A stretch of DNA of 64,000 nt, taken from JBHFEI01 sp041928815 (GTDB taxonomy: Bacteria; Pseudomonadota; Alphaproteobacteria; Rhizobiales; Rhizobiaceae). The DNA lies in the NCBI RefSeq assembly GCF_041928815.1, contig NZ_JBHFEI010000003.1, positions 1 to 64,000 of the forward strand, given 5' to 3'. Every line of letters begins with the position of its first letter. The first letter of the stretch is position 1. A program made the translations under genes and the position numbers. The notes beneath the pieces were generated by a model. That model made no database searches. It saw only the letters and a list, made by a program, of their open reading frames with translations, and was not told the DNA's origin. Shown piece after piece: positions 8,956 to 17,668 of the stretch.

Positions 8956-9978
8956 ATGAAAAAAATCGGCTTTCTTTCCTTCGGCCACTGGTCGCCGTCG
9001 CCGCAGTCGGGCACCCGCTCGGCGGCCGACACGCTGCTGCAATCGATCGACCTCGCGGTGGCGGCGGAGGAACTCGGCGCGGACGGCGCCTATTTCCGCG
9101 TCCACCATTTCGCCCGGCAGCTTGCCTCTCCCTTCCCGCTGCTCGCCGCCGTCGGCGCCCGGACGAAGACGATCGAGATCGGCACCGCGGTCATCGACAT
9201 GCGCTATGAAAACCCGCTCTACATGGCCGAGGATGCCGGCTCCGCCGACCTCATCGCCGGCGGGCGGCTGCAGCTCGGCCTCAGCCGGGGATCGCCCGAG
9301 CAGGTGATCGACGGCTGGCGCTATTTCGGCTATCAGCCGCAGGAGGGCATGAGCGACGCCGACATGGCGCGCCGCCATGCCGAGGTCTTCCTCGACGTGC
9401 TGAAAGGCGAGGGCTTCGCCCGCCCCAATCCCCGGCCGATGTTTGCCAACCCGCCCGGCCTCCTGCGCCTCGAACCCCATTCCGAGGGCCTGCGCGAGCG
9501 GATCTGGTGGGGGGCCGGCTCGAACGCGACCGCGGTCTGGGCGGCCGAAATGGGCATGAACCTGCAAAGCTCGACGCTCAAGGACGACGAGACCGGCGAG
9601 GCCTTCCATGTGCAGCAGGCGGCCCAGATCCGCGCCTATCGCGAGGCGTGGAAGGCGGCCGGCCACGACCGCACGCCCCGCGTCTCGGTCAGCCGCAGCA
9701 TCTTCGCCCTCGTCAACGACCGCGACCGCGCCTATTTCGGCGGCAGCGGCAAGGAGGACGACCAAATCGGCTTCATCGACGAGAACACGCGCGCGATCTT
9801 CGGGCGCAGCTACGCGGCGGAACCGGATGTCCTCATCGAGCAGCTGAAGAAGGACGAGGCGATCGCGGAAGCAGATACGCTGCTGCTGACGGTGCCGAAC
9901 CAGCTCGGCGTCGACTACAACGCCCATGTGATCGACTCGATCCTGACCCATGTGGCGCCGGCGCTCGGCTGGCGCTAG
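8956..9978 (+). CDS. LLM-class flavin-dependent oxidoreductase
   Basis: A 340-residue TIM-barrel protein of the bacterial luciferase-like monooxygenase class. Typical elements are the N-terminal GFLSFGHW strand, a YFRVHHF segment near residue 50, EIGTAVIDMRYENPLYMAEDAG near 75, and GGRLQLGLSRGSPEQV near 107. It would use reduced FMN or F420-like flavin to oxidise an unknown small substrate. The ATG at 8956 has GGGAGTG seven bases upstream. It stands alone with hairpins downstream. Confidence 0.88.
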   Translation: MKKIGFLSFGHWSPSPQSGTRSAADTLLQSIDLAVAAEELGADGAYFRVHHFARQLASPFPLLAAVGARTKTIEIGTAVIDMRYENPLYMAEDAGSADLIAGGRLQLGLSRGSPEQVIDGWRYFGYQPQEGMSDADMARRHAEVFLDVLKGEGFARPNPRPMFANPPGLLRLEPHSEGLRERIWWGAGSNATAVWAAEMGMNLQSSTLKDDETGEAFHVQQAAQIRAYREAWKAAGHDRTPRVSVSRSIFALVNDRDRAYFGGSGKEDDQIGFIDENTRAIFGRSYAAEPDVLIEQLKKDEAIAEADTLLLTVPNQLGVDYNAHVIDSILTHVAPALGWR

Positions 9979-9988
9979 GGCACTTCCA

Positions 9989-10071
9989 GCCGAAGCGGGA
10001 TCGCTTCGGCGTTGGAGACTGCGGTGAATATAAATGACAAGAGTACGTCCGGTGAACCGGCGTTCACCGGA
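9989..10071. repeat. Pair of intergenic hairpins
   Basis: Two perfect inverted repeats follow the flavin-oxidoreductase stop: GCCGAAGCG/CGCTTCGGC with a GGAT loop at 9989-10010, and TCCGGTGAAC/GTTCACCGGA with a four-base loop at 10048-10071. The first may terminate the gene at 8956. The GAAGCG...CGCTTC core also occurs in the element at 20627-20727, so both may be members of an intergenic repeat family. Confidence 0.55.
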
Positions 10072-10190
10072 ATGCTCCCTTTCTCCGCCTTCACGCATGG
10101 TCCGGAGGTCAGATCCGGTCCGGGCCTCGCGGGAGACGCCCGAGACGGAGGCGGGCGGCACGTCCGTTTAAGGACATGCCGCCTTCGACC

Positions 10191-10622
10191 TCAGCCGCGC
10201 GTCGTCGTCTTGACGTCGACGCTCGCCTTGATGGCGTTCGAATAGGGGCAGATCCCGTGCGTCACCTCGACGAGCTTGCGCGCCTCATCCTCCGGCATGC
10301 CCGGCAGGTAGACGTCGAGCGCGGCGGTGATGCCGAAGCCGCCTTCCGAGCGCGGCCCGATGCCGATCTCGGCCGTCACGGTCGTGCCCTCCGGAACCTT
10401 GGTCTTCAGCTCTCCCGCGGCGACGCGCATCGCGCCGAGATAGCAGGCGGAGTAGCCGAGCGCGAAGAGCTTCTCCGGGTTCGCCCCGTCGCCGCCCGGG
10501 CCGCCGAGCTCCTTCGGCACGACAAGCTGAAGCTCCAGCGTCCCGTCGGCAAGGGCGGTGCGGCCGTCGCGGCCGCCGCCGCTCGCCGTGGCCTTCGTCT
10601 TGTATTTCGCATCAACTGGCAT
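10191..10622 (-). CDS. ohr: Organic hydroperoxide resistance protein (Ohr/OsmC family)
   Basis: A 143-residue thiol peroxidase of the Ohr subgroup. The two redox cysteines are in YSACYLGA (near residue 56) and GICPYSNA (near residue 121), the arrangement that distinguishes Ohr. It reduces organic hydroperoxides using lipoylated protein reductant. The start at 10622 gives the family's normal length; in-frame sequence upstream is not Ohr-like. No OhrR regulator is next to it. Confidence 0.93.
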   Translation of the reverse strand: MPVDAKYKTKATASGGGRDGRTALADGTLELQLVVPKELGGPGGDGANPEKLFALGYSACYLGAMRVAAGELKTKVPEGTTVTAEIGIGPRSEGGFGITAALDVYLPGMPEDEARKLVEVTHGICPYSNAIKASVDVKTTTRG

Positions 10623-11034
10623 GGTTCTCTCCCGTTGCTGTTTTCGTCTGTCCCGGCCGTCCGCGGGAAGGGCCGTTTGCGCCGCGACCCGCAGGACATG
10701 GATCGCGCGGCCAAAAGATCCAGACGCGCGGACGCCATTCTGCGGGTTTCCGGTCCGCGGGCAAGGGGCCGGTGCGCGCGCCGCTTGCAGGCGCTTGTCG
10801 ATTTGCGACATGGCGCCTTCCGTCTCCGCCTACTCCTGGAAACGGAAAAGTAGACTAGCAGGAATTTGGCGGCGGGCGTTTTCGGCTACAGTTTCGCTCA
10901 ACGGGCGCCAAGCCGCGGTTTGAGGTCGGACGCGACACGGGAAGAGGAAACCCTGTGCTGCGGCCGGCGTCAGCCCTGACAAGCGGATGCGCCTTGCCAC
11001 GGAACGTTCACGATCCAAAAATGGGGAACATGTA
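10623..11034. other. Divergent intergenic region, no gene seen
   Basis: About 410 bases between ohr (leftward) and the peptide-binding protein gene (rightward). It must carry both promoters. The section 10840-10900 is less GC-rich than its surroundings. I found no convincing coding frame, RNA or strong terminator here. Confidence 0.35.
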
Positions 11035-12597
11035 ATGGTCACGAGACGAAGCCTTCTCCAGGGCGCCATGGGCGTCGCCGCTGCCGCCGGCGTCGGCCGC
11101 ATCAATCCGGACTTCCTGTTTACGTCCGCCTACGCCCAGGAAGGCAAGACGCTGCGCTTCCTCGGCGCCGAGGCGCTGACCGGCAACTGGGATCCGACCA
11201 CCCACACCAATCTCGGCCAGCTCATCGTCGAAGGCTATGTCTTCGGCTATCTGACGCGCGCGCCGATGAAGCCGGACAATCCGGAAGAGCTGATCTTCGA
11301 ACTCGCCACCTCGATGACGCCGGTCGACGAATATACGCTCGAAGTGAAGCTGCGCGAGGGCGTCAAGTTCCACGATGGCACGCCCTTCACCTCCGCCGAC
11401 GTCAAGGCGACCTACGAATATGGCTGCCAGCCCGACCGCCCGGCCCAGTGGTATCCGGGCCAGGTCAAGATCGACATCGTCGACGAGCTGACCTGCCGCA
11501 TCAACACCAAGGAATTCGGCTATCCGGCCTCGCTCTACATCTACCTCTCGTCGTTCCTGCCGATCATGGCGGCCAAGGACGTGGAGAACAAGGCGCAGCT
11601 CTCCGCGCGGATGAACGGCACCGGCGCGATGAAGTTCGTCGAGCAGAAGGGCGATTCCACCATCCTCGTCGCCAATGACGACTTCTATCTCGGCAAGCCG
11701 AAGATCGCCGGTCTCGAATACCGCTTCGTCGGCGACACGACGACCCGCACGCTGTCGCTGATGAACGGCGAGGCGGACATGATCGAGCGCCTCGAGGCCG
11801 AGCAGGTCGAGACCATCTCCGCCGACGACCGCTTCGTCATTTCCAAGGCGCTGTCGGTCGAGAACAAGTACCTGTTCTTCCGCTGCTCGAAGGCGCCCTT
11901 CGACAATCCGCTGATCCGCCAGGCGGCCTGCCACGCGATCGACCGTGAGTCGGTCCTTGAGATCCTCGGCGTCTCGGGCGCGCCGGTGAAGGCGCATATC
12001 TCGCCGGTCAAGTTCGGCTACACGGAAGTCGCCGACTATCCGGAATTCGATCCCGAGAAGTGCCAGGCGCTTCTGGCGGAGGCCGGGTTCCCGGGCGGCG
12101 AGGGCCTGCCGGAACTGACCTACTACACCTCCGTCGGCTTCTACCCGAAAACCAAGGAATATGCCGAGCTCATCACCGGCATGCTGCAGGAGCAGGGTTT
12201 CAAGGTGAACCTGCAGACGCTGGAAGTGGCGGCCTGGGGCAACCTGCTCTACGACAAGCCCGGCGGCGGCGAAGGCAACATGATCGACTGCGGCTGGTGC
12301 ACGGGTTCGCCGGAGCCGGACCTCGTCATCCGCACGCATTTCCACTCCTCGTCGAAGCGCATCACCGGCATCGTCGATCCGGAAATCGATGCCGTGCTCG
12401 ACAAGGAGCGCAACGCGCCGAGCGTCGACGCGCGCCGCAAGGTGCTGCAGGAAGAGACGCTGCCGACGATTGCCCGCAAGGCGCCGGCGCTCGCGCTGTT
12501 CTCCTCCGTCTTCATCCACGCCTACACCAAGGGCCTGGAAGGCCTCTACATCTACCCGAACGGCATGCAGGACGTCTCCAAGGCGACGCTCGCCTGA
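11035..12597 (+). CDS. Dipeptide/oligopeptide-type ABC substrate-binding protein (family 5)
   Basis: A 520-residue periplasmic binding protein of family 5 (DppA/OppA-like). The N-terminus MVTRRSLLQGA with two Arg and a hydrophobic stretch looks like a Tat signal, ending near AYAQ-EGKTLRF. Family features include the segment LREGVKFHDGTPFTSADVKATYEY around residues 112-135 (the SBP_bac_5 signature region) and the IRQAACHAIDRESV stretch near residue 300. It precedes two permeases and a fused ATPase (12883-16437). Ligand may be a peptide, opine or other amine-containing compound; sequence does not decide. Confidence 0.92.
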   Translation: MVTRRSLLQGAMGVAAAAGVGRINPDFLFTSAYAQEGKTLRFLGAEALTGNWDPTTHTNLGQLIVEGYVFGYLTRAPMKPDNPEELIFELATSMTPVDEYTLEVKLREGVKFHDGTPFTSADVKATYEYGCQPDRPAQWYPGQVKIDIVDELTCRINTKEFGYPASLYIYLSSFLPIMAAKDVENKAQLSARMNGTGAMKFVEQKGDSTILVANDDFYLGKPKIAGLEYRFVGDTTTRTLSLMNGEADMIERLEAEQVETISADDRFVISKALSVENKYLFFRCSKAPFDNPLIRQAACHAIDRESVLEILGVSGAPVKAHISPVKFGYTEVADYPEFDPEKCQALLAEAGFPGGEGLPELTYYTSVGFYPKTKEYAELITGMLQEQGFKVNLQTLEVAAWGNLLYDKPGGGEGNMIDCGWCTGSPEPDLVIRTHFHSSSKRITGIVDPEIDAVLDKERNAPSVDARRKVLQEETLPTIARKAPALALFSSVFIHAYTKGLEGLYIYPNGMQDVSKATLA

Positions 12598-12611
12598 TCA
12601 TCGCAGGGATC

Positions 12612-12644
12612 CCGTCTCCGCCGTGCCCCGCACGGCGGAGACGG
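12612..12644 (+). terminator. Strong hairpin after the peptide-binding protein gene
   Basis: Perfect 15-bp stem, CCGTCTCCGCCGTGC with its complement, around a CCC loop, 15 bases after the binding-protein stop and before a 240-base gap to the permease. There is no T-run. It may partially terminate or protect the upstream message. Confidence 0.7.
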
Positions 12645-12882
12645 CCGTTCGTCGGCCGGCGCCGGCGACGGAAGATGCATGGCTTGGGACGATGCATGGC
12701 ATGGCCGTCGCGACGGGGAGACCGCGGCGGGCGGTTTCCTCTCGTGCGGAACGGGAAACCGGATGTCTCGAACCCGGCGAGCCGTCGCCTTCGGGTTGCC
12801 TCCCGTTTCAACGGGGCGATACGCGAGGACGGGCCAGACCGGAACAGGGCCACGACCGCCTCTTGAACGATAGGCAAGGCGT

Positions 12883-13863
12883 ATGATTTTTGTCGAATTT
12901 CTGGTGAAGCGCATCCTGCAGGGCTTCGTGATCATCGCGATCACCTCCTGTCTGATATTCACGCTTCTGCGCGTCGTTCCGGGCGATCCGGTTCGCCTCA
13001 TCGTCGGCGGCATGGCGCCCGACAATGTGGTCGAGGAGGTCGCCGAGAAGATGGGCCTGCGCGATCCCATCCTTGTCCAGTACGGCCGCTACATGGGCAA
13101 TCTGCTGACGGGCGACATGGGGCAATCCTACCTGCGTCCGAAGAGCGGCATGATCGCCGCCGGCGGCGAATATGTCGATCCGACGCGCGCGGACATGGCC
13201 CCGGTCTGGGAGCTGATCCTCGAGCGCGTGCCGCTGACGCTGCAGCTGGCCGCCTCCGCGCTGATGCTGGCGCTCGTCATTTCCCTGCCGATCGGGATCG
13301 CCGGCGGCCTCAATCCGCATGGCTGGCAGAACCGGCTCGCCTTCGGCATGCAGTCGCTGTTCGTGTCGATCCCGAATTTCTGGCTGGCGATCATCCTCAT
13401 CCTCTTCCTGTCGGTGAAGCTGCAGCTGATCCCGGCGCTCGGCTACAAGGGGTTCGCCTATGTCATCCTGCCGGCGATCGTGCTCGCCGTGGAGATCTCG
13501 CCCTTCATCATCCGCACGCTGACGACCTCGCTCGGCGAGGTGATGCAGTCCTACTTCATCGACGAGGCGAAGGTGCGCGGCCTGTCGCGGCAGAAGATCG
13601 TCTTCGGTCATGCGCTGCGCAACGCCTCGGTGCCGCTCGTCAACCTTCTCGGCATCCAGCTCTCGACGCTGATCGGCGGCGTGCTCGTCGTCGAATACAT
13701 CTTCGACTATCCCGGCCTCGGCCACCTGACGGTCACCTCCGTCGTCGGCCGCGACTTCCCCGTCATCCAGGGCATCGCCATCACCATCAGCGCCGTCTTC
13801 GTCTTCATCAACATCATCGTCGATCTCATCGCCTACATGATCGACCCGCGCGTGGAGCTCTGA
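12883..13863 (+). CDS. Peptide-type ABC transporter permease (DppB-like)
   Basis: A 326-residue inner-membrane permease. The N-terminal FLVKRILQGFVIIAI and the following LLRVVPGDPVR match the conserved opening of DppB/OppB proteins, and the coupling loop is near DEAKVRGLSRQKI (residue 226 onward). About six membrane segments are apparent. It is four bases before the DppC-like gene. Earlier sequence between 12645 and 12882 holds no gene. Confidence 0.94.
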   Translation: MIFVEFLVKRILQGFVIIAITSCLIFTLLRVVPGDPVRLIVGGMAPDNVVEEVAEKMGLRDPILVQYGRYMGNLLTGDMGQSYLRPKSGMIAAGGEYVDPTRADMAPVWELILERVPLTLQLAASALMLALVISLPIGIAGGLNPHGWQNRLAFGMQSLFVSIPNFWLAIILILFLSVKLQLIPALGYKGFAYVILPAIVLAVEISPFIIRTLTTSLGEVMQSYFIDEAKVRGLSRQKIVFGHALRNASVPLVNLLGIQLSTLIGGVLVVEYIFDYPGLGHLTVTSVVGRDFPVIQGIAITISAVFVFINIIVDLIAYMIDPRVEL

Positions 13864-13867
13864 GCCG

Positions 13868-14791
13868 ATGACCGATCTCGCCGATCCCTATGTCGGAACC
13901 GTGCCGCCGGCGGCGGCAAGCGCCTCCTCCGTGTCGATGCGCATCCTGAAGACCGCCTGGCGCAGCACCGCCTTCCAGATCGGTTTCTGGGTCTTCGCCG
14001 TGCTGCTCGTCTTCTCCCTCGTCTGGCCGGAGGTTTCCTCGGTCAGCGCGACGAAGATGGTGGTGAAGGAGAAGTTCCTGCCGCCGCTCTTCCTCGGCGA
14101 CAAGTGGAGCTGGGCCCATCCGCTCGGCACCGACCAGCTTGGCCGCGACATGCTGATGCGCTGCCTCGTCGGCCTGCGTTACTCATTGATGATCGGCGTC
14201 ATCACCGTGATCCTGATGTTCATCGTCGGCTGCGGCCTCGGCCTGCTCGCGGGTTTCAAGGGCAAGTGGTGGGACACGATCATCATGCGCATCACCGATG
14301 CGCAGCTCTCGCTGCCGATGATCATCCTCGCCATCACCATCCTCGGCATCTCCAAGCCGACCGTGCCGACGATCATCCTCGTGCTCGGCCTGTCCGGCTG
14401 GCCGCTCTACGCCCGCGTCGCCCGCAGCGCCGCCGTCACCGAGCGGGAAAAGGAATATGTGCGCGGGCTTCGCGTTGTCGGCGCCGGCGACTGGCGCATC
14501 CTGCTTCTCTTCGCCGCGCCGAACATCCTGCCGCCGATCGCCTTCGTCGCCGTGCTCGACATTGCCCGCATGATGATCTTCGAGGCGATCCTCGGCTTCC
14601 TCGGCCTCGGCATCCAGCCGCCGACGCCCTCCTTCGGCTCGATCATCGCCGACAGCCGCAAGTACCTCATCAATGCCTGGTGGATCGCCACCAGTCCGGG
14701 CGTCTTCCTCGCCGTGGCGCTGACCGCGATCAACCTGATGGGCGCCTCGCTCGAAAAAGCCCGCAACGCCGTTTACGCAGGAGCCCGCTGA
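13868..14791 (+). CDS. Peptide-type ABC transporter permease (DppC-like)
   Basis: A 307-residue inner-membrane permease. It has the DppC-typical HPLGTDQLGRDMLMR motif near residue 80, EKEYVRGLRVVGAG in the coupling loop near 195, and GFLGLGIQPPTPSFG near 240. The stop overlaps the ATG of the fused ATPase gene by one base, implying coupled translation. Confidence 0.95.
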   Translation: MTDLADPYVGTVPPAAASASSVSMRILKTAWRSTAFQIGFWVFAVLLVFSLVWPEVSSVSATKMVVKEKFLPPLFLGDKWSWAHPLGTDQLGRDMLMRCLVGLRYSLMIGVITVILMFIVGCGLGLLAGFKGKWWDTIIMRITDAQLSLPMIILAITILGISKPTVPTIILVLGLSGWPLYARVARSAAVTEREKEYVRGLRVVGAGDWRILLLFAAPNILPPIAFVAVLDIARMMIFEAILGFLGLGIQPPTPSFGSIIADSRKYLINAWWIATSPGVFLAVALTAINLMGASLEKARNAVYAGAR

Positions 14792-16437
14792 TGTCGTCGG
14801 AGACCATCCTCAACGTCGCCGGCCTGAAGGTTGCCGCCGGCGACAGGACCATCCTGGACAATGTGTCCTTCTCCGTCGCCAATTCCGAGATCTACGGCAT
14901 TTACGGCGAAAGCGGCGCCGGCAAGACCATGCTCGGCCGGGCGCTCGCCAACTGGCTGCCTGCGGGCGTCGCCCAGACAGCCGGCACCATCACCTTCGCC
15001 GACCGCGACATCCGCACGAAGGGGTCGAACCGCATCGTCGTCGGCCGCGACATCGCCTATATCGGCGCCAAGCCGCAGAGCGCGCTCGACCCGACCGTGC
15101 CGGTCGGGCCGCAGATCGTCGAGAAGCTGATGGGCGTGCAGCCGCGCCTGACGCGGGCGGACGCGGAAAAGCGCGTCCTCGACCTGCTGAACGAGGTGCG
15201 CATCGCCTCTCCCAACGAGCGCTTCCACGACTATCCGTCGAAATATTCCGGCGGCATGATGCAGCGCGCGATGATCGTCGACGCGATCTGCGCCGACCCG
15301 GCGGTGCTGATCGCCGACGACATCATCCGCCCGCTCGACGTGACGGTCGCCGCGCAGATCGTCTCGCTGCTGAAGGATCTCTGCCTCAAGCGCAAGATGG
15401 CCGTCGTCTTCCTCGCCTCCTCGCTGCCCGCGCTCCGGCAGGTGTCGGAGCGCGTCGGCGTGCTGCACAATGGCCGGATCGTCGAGGAACAGCCGGTGGA
15501 AGCCCTGCTGGCCGCGCCGAAGACGGACTATACCCGCATCGCCATCACCCATGTGCCGCGCATCTGGTCGACCAACGAGATGCCGCCGGACCGGGCGCGG
15601 GCCGGCGACAAGCCGCTGATGGAGGTGCGCGACGTCTCGCGCACCTACAAGGTGCGCAAGCGCGGCTCCTTCGGGCAGTTCAACCATGTGCGGGCCGTCC
15701 AGGGCGTGTCCTTCGACATCATGCCGCGCGAGAATTTCGGCATCGTCGGCGAGTCGGGTTGCGGCAAGTCGACGCTGACGCGTCTCCTGACCTGGCTGGA
15801 AAAGCCGGACAGCGGCGACATCCGCCTCGGCGGCGCCTCGCTGTCGGCCTTCAGCGGCAAGGAACTGCTCGACAAGCGCCGCGAATTCCAGCTCCTGCTG
15901 CAGGATCCCTACAACGCGCTGCCGCCGCGCATGACGGTCGGCCGGATGATCGAGGAGGGGCTTCGCCTGCGCTCGGTGCCGAAGCCGGAGATGCGCGAGA
16001 GGGTGAAGGCGGCGATGAACGCCGTCGGCCTGCCGACCGGCATCTATGACGACCTGCCGAACGCGCTGTCGACCGGCGAGCGCCAGCGCATCTCGATCGC
16101 CCGCGCGCTGGTGCTGGAGCCCAAGCTTCTGATCCTCGACGAGACGCTGTCGGCGCTCGACCAGGGCGAGCAGGCCAAGCTGATCGATCTCTTCGCGAAG
16201 CTGCAGGAGACCAACGACCTGACCTACGTGTTCATCTCGCATGACCTTGCGATGGTGCGGAAGGTCTGCAACCGCATCGGCGTCATGTATTTCGGCAAGA
16301 TGGTCGAGATCGGCGACAACCGCTCGATCTTCTTCGAACCGAAGCACGATTACACGAAAGCGCTTCTCTCCGCCGCCCCAACGCTCGACGAAAAACCCTT
16401 CGACGCCACTGAACTGGGCTTCGAGCCGATCCAGTAA
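14791..16437 (+). CDS. Fused double ATPase of peptide ABC transporter (DppD-DppF-like), asymmetric
   Basis: A 548-residue protein containing two ABC ATPase domains. Domain 1 has Walker A GESGAGKT (39-46) and an intact SGGMMQ signature (153-158), but its Walker B region reads AVLIADDIIRP (Asp176-Asp177, no catalytic Glu) and the switch-His position reads FLASS (about 208-211, no His). Domain 2 has Walker A GESGCGKS (320-327), Walker B LLILDE (Glu451) and switch His484, but a degenerate signature LSTGE (426-430). In a head-to-tail dimer the defects of domain 1 and the weak signature of domain 2 fall in the same composite site, leaving one canonical site. DppD and DppF are usually separate genes of about 330 residues; fusions of this kind are known in alpha-proteobacteria. 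Confidence 0.93.
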   Translation: MSSETILNVAGLKVAAGDRTILDNVSFSVANSEIYGIYGESGAGKTMLGRALANWLPAGVAQTAGTITFADRDIRTKGSNRIVVGRDIAYIGAKPQSALDPTVPVGPQIVEKLMGVQPRLTRADAEKRVLDLLNEVRIASPNERFHDYPSKYSGGMMQRAMIVDAICADPAVLIADDIIRPLDVTVAAQIVSLLKDLCLKRKMAVVFLASSLPALRQVSERVGVLHNGRIVEEQPVEALLAAPKTDYTRIAITHVPRIWSTNEMPPDRARAGDKPLMEVRDVSRTYKVRKRGSFGQFNHVRAVQGVSFDIMPRENFGIVGESGCGKSTLTRLLTWLEKPDSGDIRLGGASLSAFSGKELLDKRREFQLLLQDPYNALPPRMTVGRMIEEGLRLRSVPKPEMRERVKAAMNAVGLPTGIYDDLPNALSTGERQRISIARALVLEPKLLILDETLSALDQGEQAKLIDLFAKLQETNDLTYVFISHDLAMVRKVCNRIGVMYFGKMVEIGDNRSIFFEPKHDYTKALLSAAPTLDEKPFDATELGFEPIQ

Positions 16438-16568
16438 CCGCCAACGGCCACGCCCGGCCACCGCCGGCGCGGCTTTTTCCGCCGCCCGGTATTTTCCGGA
16501 TTGAACCCCGCGCCTTCCTGGGATAAGAACCAGCCCATTCGGCCCGGGATGGAACGACATCCCGCAAA

Positions 16569-16645
16569 GCACCCGTAGCTCAGCTGGATAGAGTGTTGGA
16601 TTCCGATTCCAAAGGTCACAGGTTCGAATCCTGTCGGGTGCGCCA
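16569..16645 (+). tRNA. tRNA-Arg (anticodon CCG)
   Basis: Full cloverleaf: acceptor GCACCCG pairs with CGGGTGC, D arm with AGCTGGATA, anticodon stem TTGGA/TCCAA enclosing TTCCGAT (anticodon CCG), T arm with TTCGAAT, discriminator G and an encoded CCA at 16643-16645. It reads CGG arginine codons. It stands alone between the peptide importer and the SmoS-like gene; I saw no second copy of its 3' end that would suggest an integrated element. Confidence 0.97.
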
Positions 16646-16846
16646 CCATCGAATTTTTCCTCGAGCGCCGCACATTCCGTGGAGACGGCGCTATAACGCA
16701 TTAAATCGCCTTGCATATTTCCCGGGACGGATTTCGGTTTTTCGTCTCATGCCCTAGGGTGGCCGCATGGAGCGGTTGCTCCCGGTTTCCCTGTGGCTGC
16801 GATCAGGCCCCGGGGTGTGGCCGAAGATCGGAAGATGGAGGAAAAC

Positions 16847-17617
16847 ATGCAGTTGAAGGGCAAGGTCGCGTTCATCACGGGTGGCGCGCGCGGGATCGGG
16901 GCGGCGATCGCCACCGCCTATGTCGCGGAAGGCGCGAAGGTCGTCATCGCCGATATCGAGACGGAGGCGGCGGCGGAGCTTGCGTCGAGGCTCGGCGCGT
17001 CGGCCCATGCCGTGCGGCTCGACGTGCGCAGCGGCGACTCGATCGCCGAAGCCGTCGACGAGGCCGTCGCCCGCTTCGGCCGGCTCGACATTCTCGTCAA
17101 CAATGCCGGCGTCTTCGACATGGCGCCGATCGCGGAGGTCACCGAGGAGATGTACCGGCGGCAGTTCGACATCAATGTCGGCGGCCTGATCTTCGTCACC
17201 AAGGCGGTCGTCGCGAAGATGCGGCTGCACGGCGAGGGCGGTTCGGTCATCAACCTCTCCTCCCAGGCCGGACGGCGCGGCGAGGCCAACATCGTGCTCT
17301 ACTGCGCGACCAAGGCGGCGGTGATCAGCATCACCCAGTCGCTCGCCCTCGAACTGGTCAAGGAAGGCATCCGCGTCAACGCGATCGCCCCGGGCGTGGT
17401 CGATACGCCGATGTGGGAGCGCGTCGACGCCCTGTTCGCCAAGTATGAAAACCGCCCGCTCGGCGAGAAGAAGCGCCTCGTCGGCGAGGCCGTGCCGGCC
17501 GGGCGCATGGGCCGGCCGGAGGATTTCGCCGGACCCGCCGTCTTCCTCGCCTCCGATGCCGCTGGCTATGTCGTCGCCCAGACGCTGAACGTCGACGGCG
17601 GCAACTGGATGAGCTGA
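16847..17617 (+). CDS. SDR sorbitol/polyol dehydrogenase, SmoS-like
   Basis: A 256-residue classical SDR. It shows TGGARGIG near residue 12, NNAGV near 86, the catalytic Ser in NLSSQAGRRGEA and Tyr-x3-Lys in YCATKAA. The C-terminal half, with GVVDTPMWE, Y-E-N-x-P and QTLNVDGGNWMS, closely resembles rhizobial SmoS (NAD-dependent sorbitol/L-iditol 2-dehydrogenase) as I remember it. SmoS enzymes oxidise D-sorbitol to D-fructose and galactitol to D- or L-tagatose. GGAGG precedes the ATG at 16847. It converges on the apiose operon, with a terminator hairpin between, and is not accompanied by its own transporter. Substrate assignment is inference. Confidence 0.85.
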   Translation: MQLKGKVAFITGGARGIGAAIATAYVAEGAKVVIADIETEAAAELASRLGASAHAVRLDVRSGDSIAEAVDEAVARFGRLDILVNNAGVFDMAPIAEVTEEMYRRQFDINVGGLIFVTKAVVAKMRLHGEGGSVINLSSQAGRRGEANIVLYCATKAAVISITQSLALELVKEGIRVNAIAPGVVDTPMWERVDALFAKYENRPLGEKKRLVGEAVPAGRMGRPEDFAGPAVFLASDAAGYVVAQTLNVDGGNWMS

Positions 17618-17625
17618 CGTCTGCC

Positions 17626-17654
17626 GCCCGGCGCCGGCATCACCGGCGCCGGGC
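17626..17654. terminator. Bidirectional terminator-like hairpin
   Basis: Perfect 12-bp stem GCCCGGCGCCGG with its complement around a CATCA loop, placed between the convergent SmoS-like gene and apnL. No long T-tract on either side, so termination strength is uncertain. Confidence 0.65.
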
Positions 17655-17668
17655 CCGCATGCTCTTCA

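Noticed and set aside
16569..16645. tRNA-Arg as an integration site for a mobile element
   Set aside because: No second copy of the tRNA 3' end, no integrase and no phage-like genes were seen in the window.
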